This document shows, piece after piece, positions 63,171-64,000 of a stretch of 64,000 nt of DNA. Both the position numbers and the translations under genes were made by a program. The notes under the pieces were generated by a model. The model had not been told where the DNA came from. It saw only the letters and a list, made by a program, of their open reading frames with translations, and made no database searches. Location: contig BFEA01001077.1 in NCBI GenBank assembly GCA_003427395.1, forward strand, positions 25,015 to 89,014, given 5' to 3'. The DNA comes from Chara braunii. Lineage: Eukaryota; Streptophyta; Charophyceae; Charales; Characeae. Position 1 is the first letter of the stretch. Every line of letters starts with the position of its first letter.

Positions 63171-63283
63171 GCTACCTTCTTCCCCCGAATACAATGTATG
63201 GTCATTATTGCTGTATTTGGGGTATCTTTCGGTCTTAATACAGCCATAATGACCGTACGTTGTATTCGGGGGAAGAAGGTAGC
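63171..63283. ncRNA. microRNA-precursor-like hairpin (candidate)
   Basis: Two 47-nt arms (63171-63217 and 63237-63283) with a 19-nt loop pair along their whole length with only three mismatched positions by eye, at least two of which would be G:U in RNA. Length and pairing fit a plant-type miRNA or small MITE hairpin. No expression evidence, and no target is proposed. Confidence 0.4.
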
Positions 63284-64000
63284 GTGCAGGGTCTTAGCCT
63301 TACACTACATCCTCAATCAAAACTACACAAAGGGAATCCGGAAGTAGAGGGAAGGACATGGCATTGCCTCATCTACGGTCCTAGAAAAGCATAGATATCC
63401 CACAGGTTAAGTCCACAGAGAAATACAGACTGAAAAGAGACATGATTTTGCCAGCAAGTACAAGGAGCAAACAGTTATAGTCCCCAAGGTCAACACCAGT
63501 CTTGAACAGGCCAACTTAAGCAGGGGTGAAGATCGGTACATCCTTCTTCAAGGAAGTAATCAATGCCGTCTTCAGGGCCTCCACCTCATAAGGGGGAGGA
63601 GCGTGAGTGGGTAACCATTGTACTATTTTTGACTTGCCAGGGGAATAGGAACCGGACTGATGCTCCCCAGAATGGAAAAGGAGCCAGAACCTTAAGGTTC
63701 TGTTTCACAAATGAGCACAAAAAAAAAAAAAAAAGAGACTCTCTGATGGGTATCAAAGAGGTTTGAGAGCAGAGCAAAAATAGATTGCATGAAAAGATTA
63801 CCCAAACTACTAGGCTACCAGCCCGGCCGCTCGGGCCACCTTGTTTTCCCGGGTGGCCGGGCCGTGCAAGGACCAGGGAAGGTCCCAGCAAAAAAAAACA
63901 AAAACAGAAACAAAATACTCCAAAACATCCCAAAAAAAACCTATGTTGAACAACTCTTGCCTCAGGGTCGCATGGAAATTCTTCACCAAATTTGAATTTT
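63284..64000. other. right end of window, no gene recognised
   Basis: Short frames only. An A-run at 63719-63735 precedes GACTCTCTGATGGGT, a phrase also found near 62038. GC-rich inverted sequence lies around 63820-63870 (CCCGGCCGCTCGGGCCACC and GGTGGCCGGGCC). Confidence 0.4.

Noticed and set aside
1-64000. tRNA or rRNA genes
   Set aside because: I saw no cloverleaf-like sequence with intact A and B boxes and no rRNA core motifs. A tRNAscan run would be decisive.

Overview
The window is a repeat-dominated piece of a plant-lineage nuclear genome. It holds one convincing host gene, a plant-type sucrose synthase (57303-59810), and a decayed trihelix (Myb/SANT-like) gene at the left end. Almost everything else is nested transposable elements. 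Sucrose synthase, Ty3/gypsy elements with plant-style primer binding sites, Ac-like hAT elements and plant-type LINE pieces suggest a streptophyte; the trihelix family and the bloated repeats recall the charophyte alga Chara braunii. That species guess is from memory and was not checked. Two N gaps, scattered single Ns and a retained mate-pair adapter show a draft short-read assembly.

Layout. 358-2073 (-): trihelix gene broken across three frames. 3198-5740 (-): LINE endonuclease/RT remains split by a DNA element (4044-5459) with a 10-bp target duplication. 6535-7772: first copy of a repeat called Z here. 8728-36379: a giant LTR retrotransposon (27.7 kb as it stands) with about 6-kb LTRs, preceded at 7774-8727 by the tail of another copy. 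36380-47109: a second, decayed Ty3/gypsy element (element G) carrying three DNA-transposon insertions. 47487-53236: further Z copies, an inverted G gag/LTR piece and an 8-bp-TSD element (50654-52152). 53876-56420: array of hairpin-rich repeats with a 290-bp palindrome. 57303-59810: sucrose synthase. 61247-61529: palindromic MITE. 62100-62750: LINE C-terminal remnant. 63171-63283: microRNA-precursor-like hairpin.

The most notable system is the giant element. Its boundaries rest on polypurine tracts followed by TGTGATC starts, CA ends, a TGGCGCCG primer binding site, a TATA box about 265 bp into the LTR and an AATAAA about 190 bp before the 5' LTR end. The promoter portion is therefore short and nearly 6 kb of each LTR would be transcribed. 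That LTR carries small ORFs (A, C and D). ORF-D resembles a tandem array of small ORFs between the primer binding site and gag, so one unknown protein family straddles the LTR/internal boundary. Gag, protease, RT, RNase H and integrase follow, then a long noncoding 3' region. This copy is inactive (stops, frameshifts, a MITE in RT), but comparing its two LTRs reveals intact ancestral ORFs.

DNA transposons are the second theme. Seven insertions have readable target duplications, and several sit in retroelement ORFs whose frame resumes exactly when the insert is removed. They include three copies of a ~0.5-kb family with a 2-bp duplication (TA, GT, AA).
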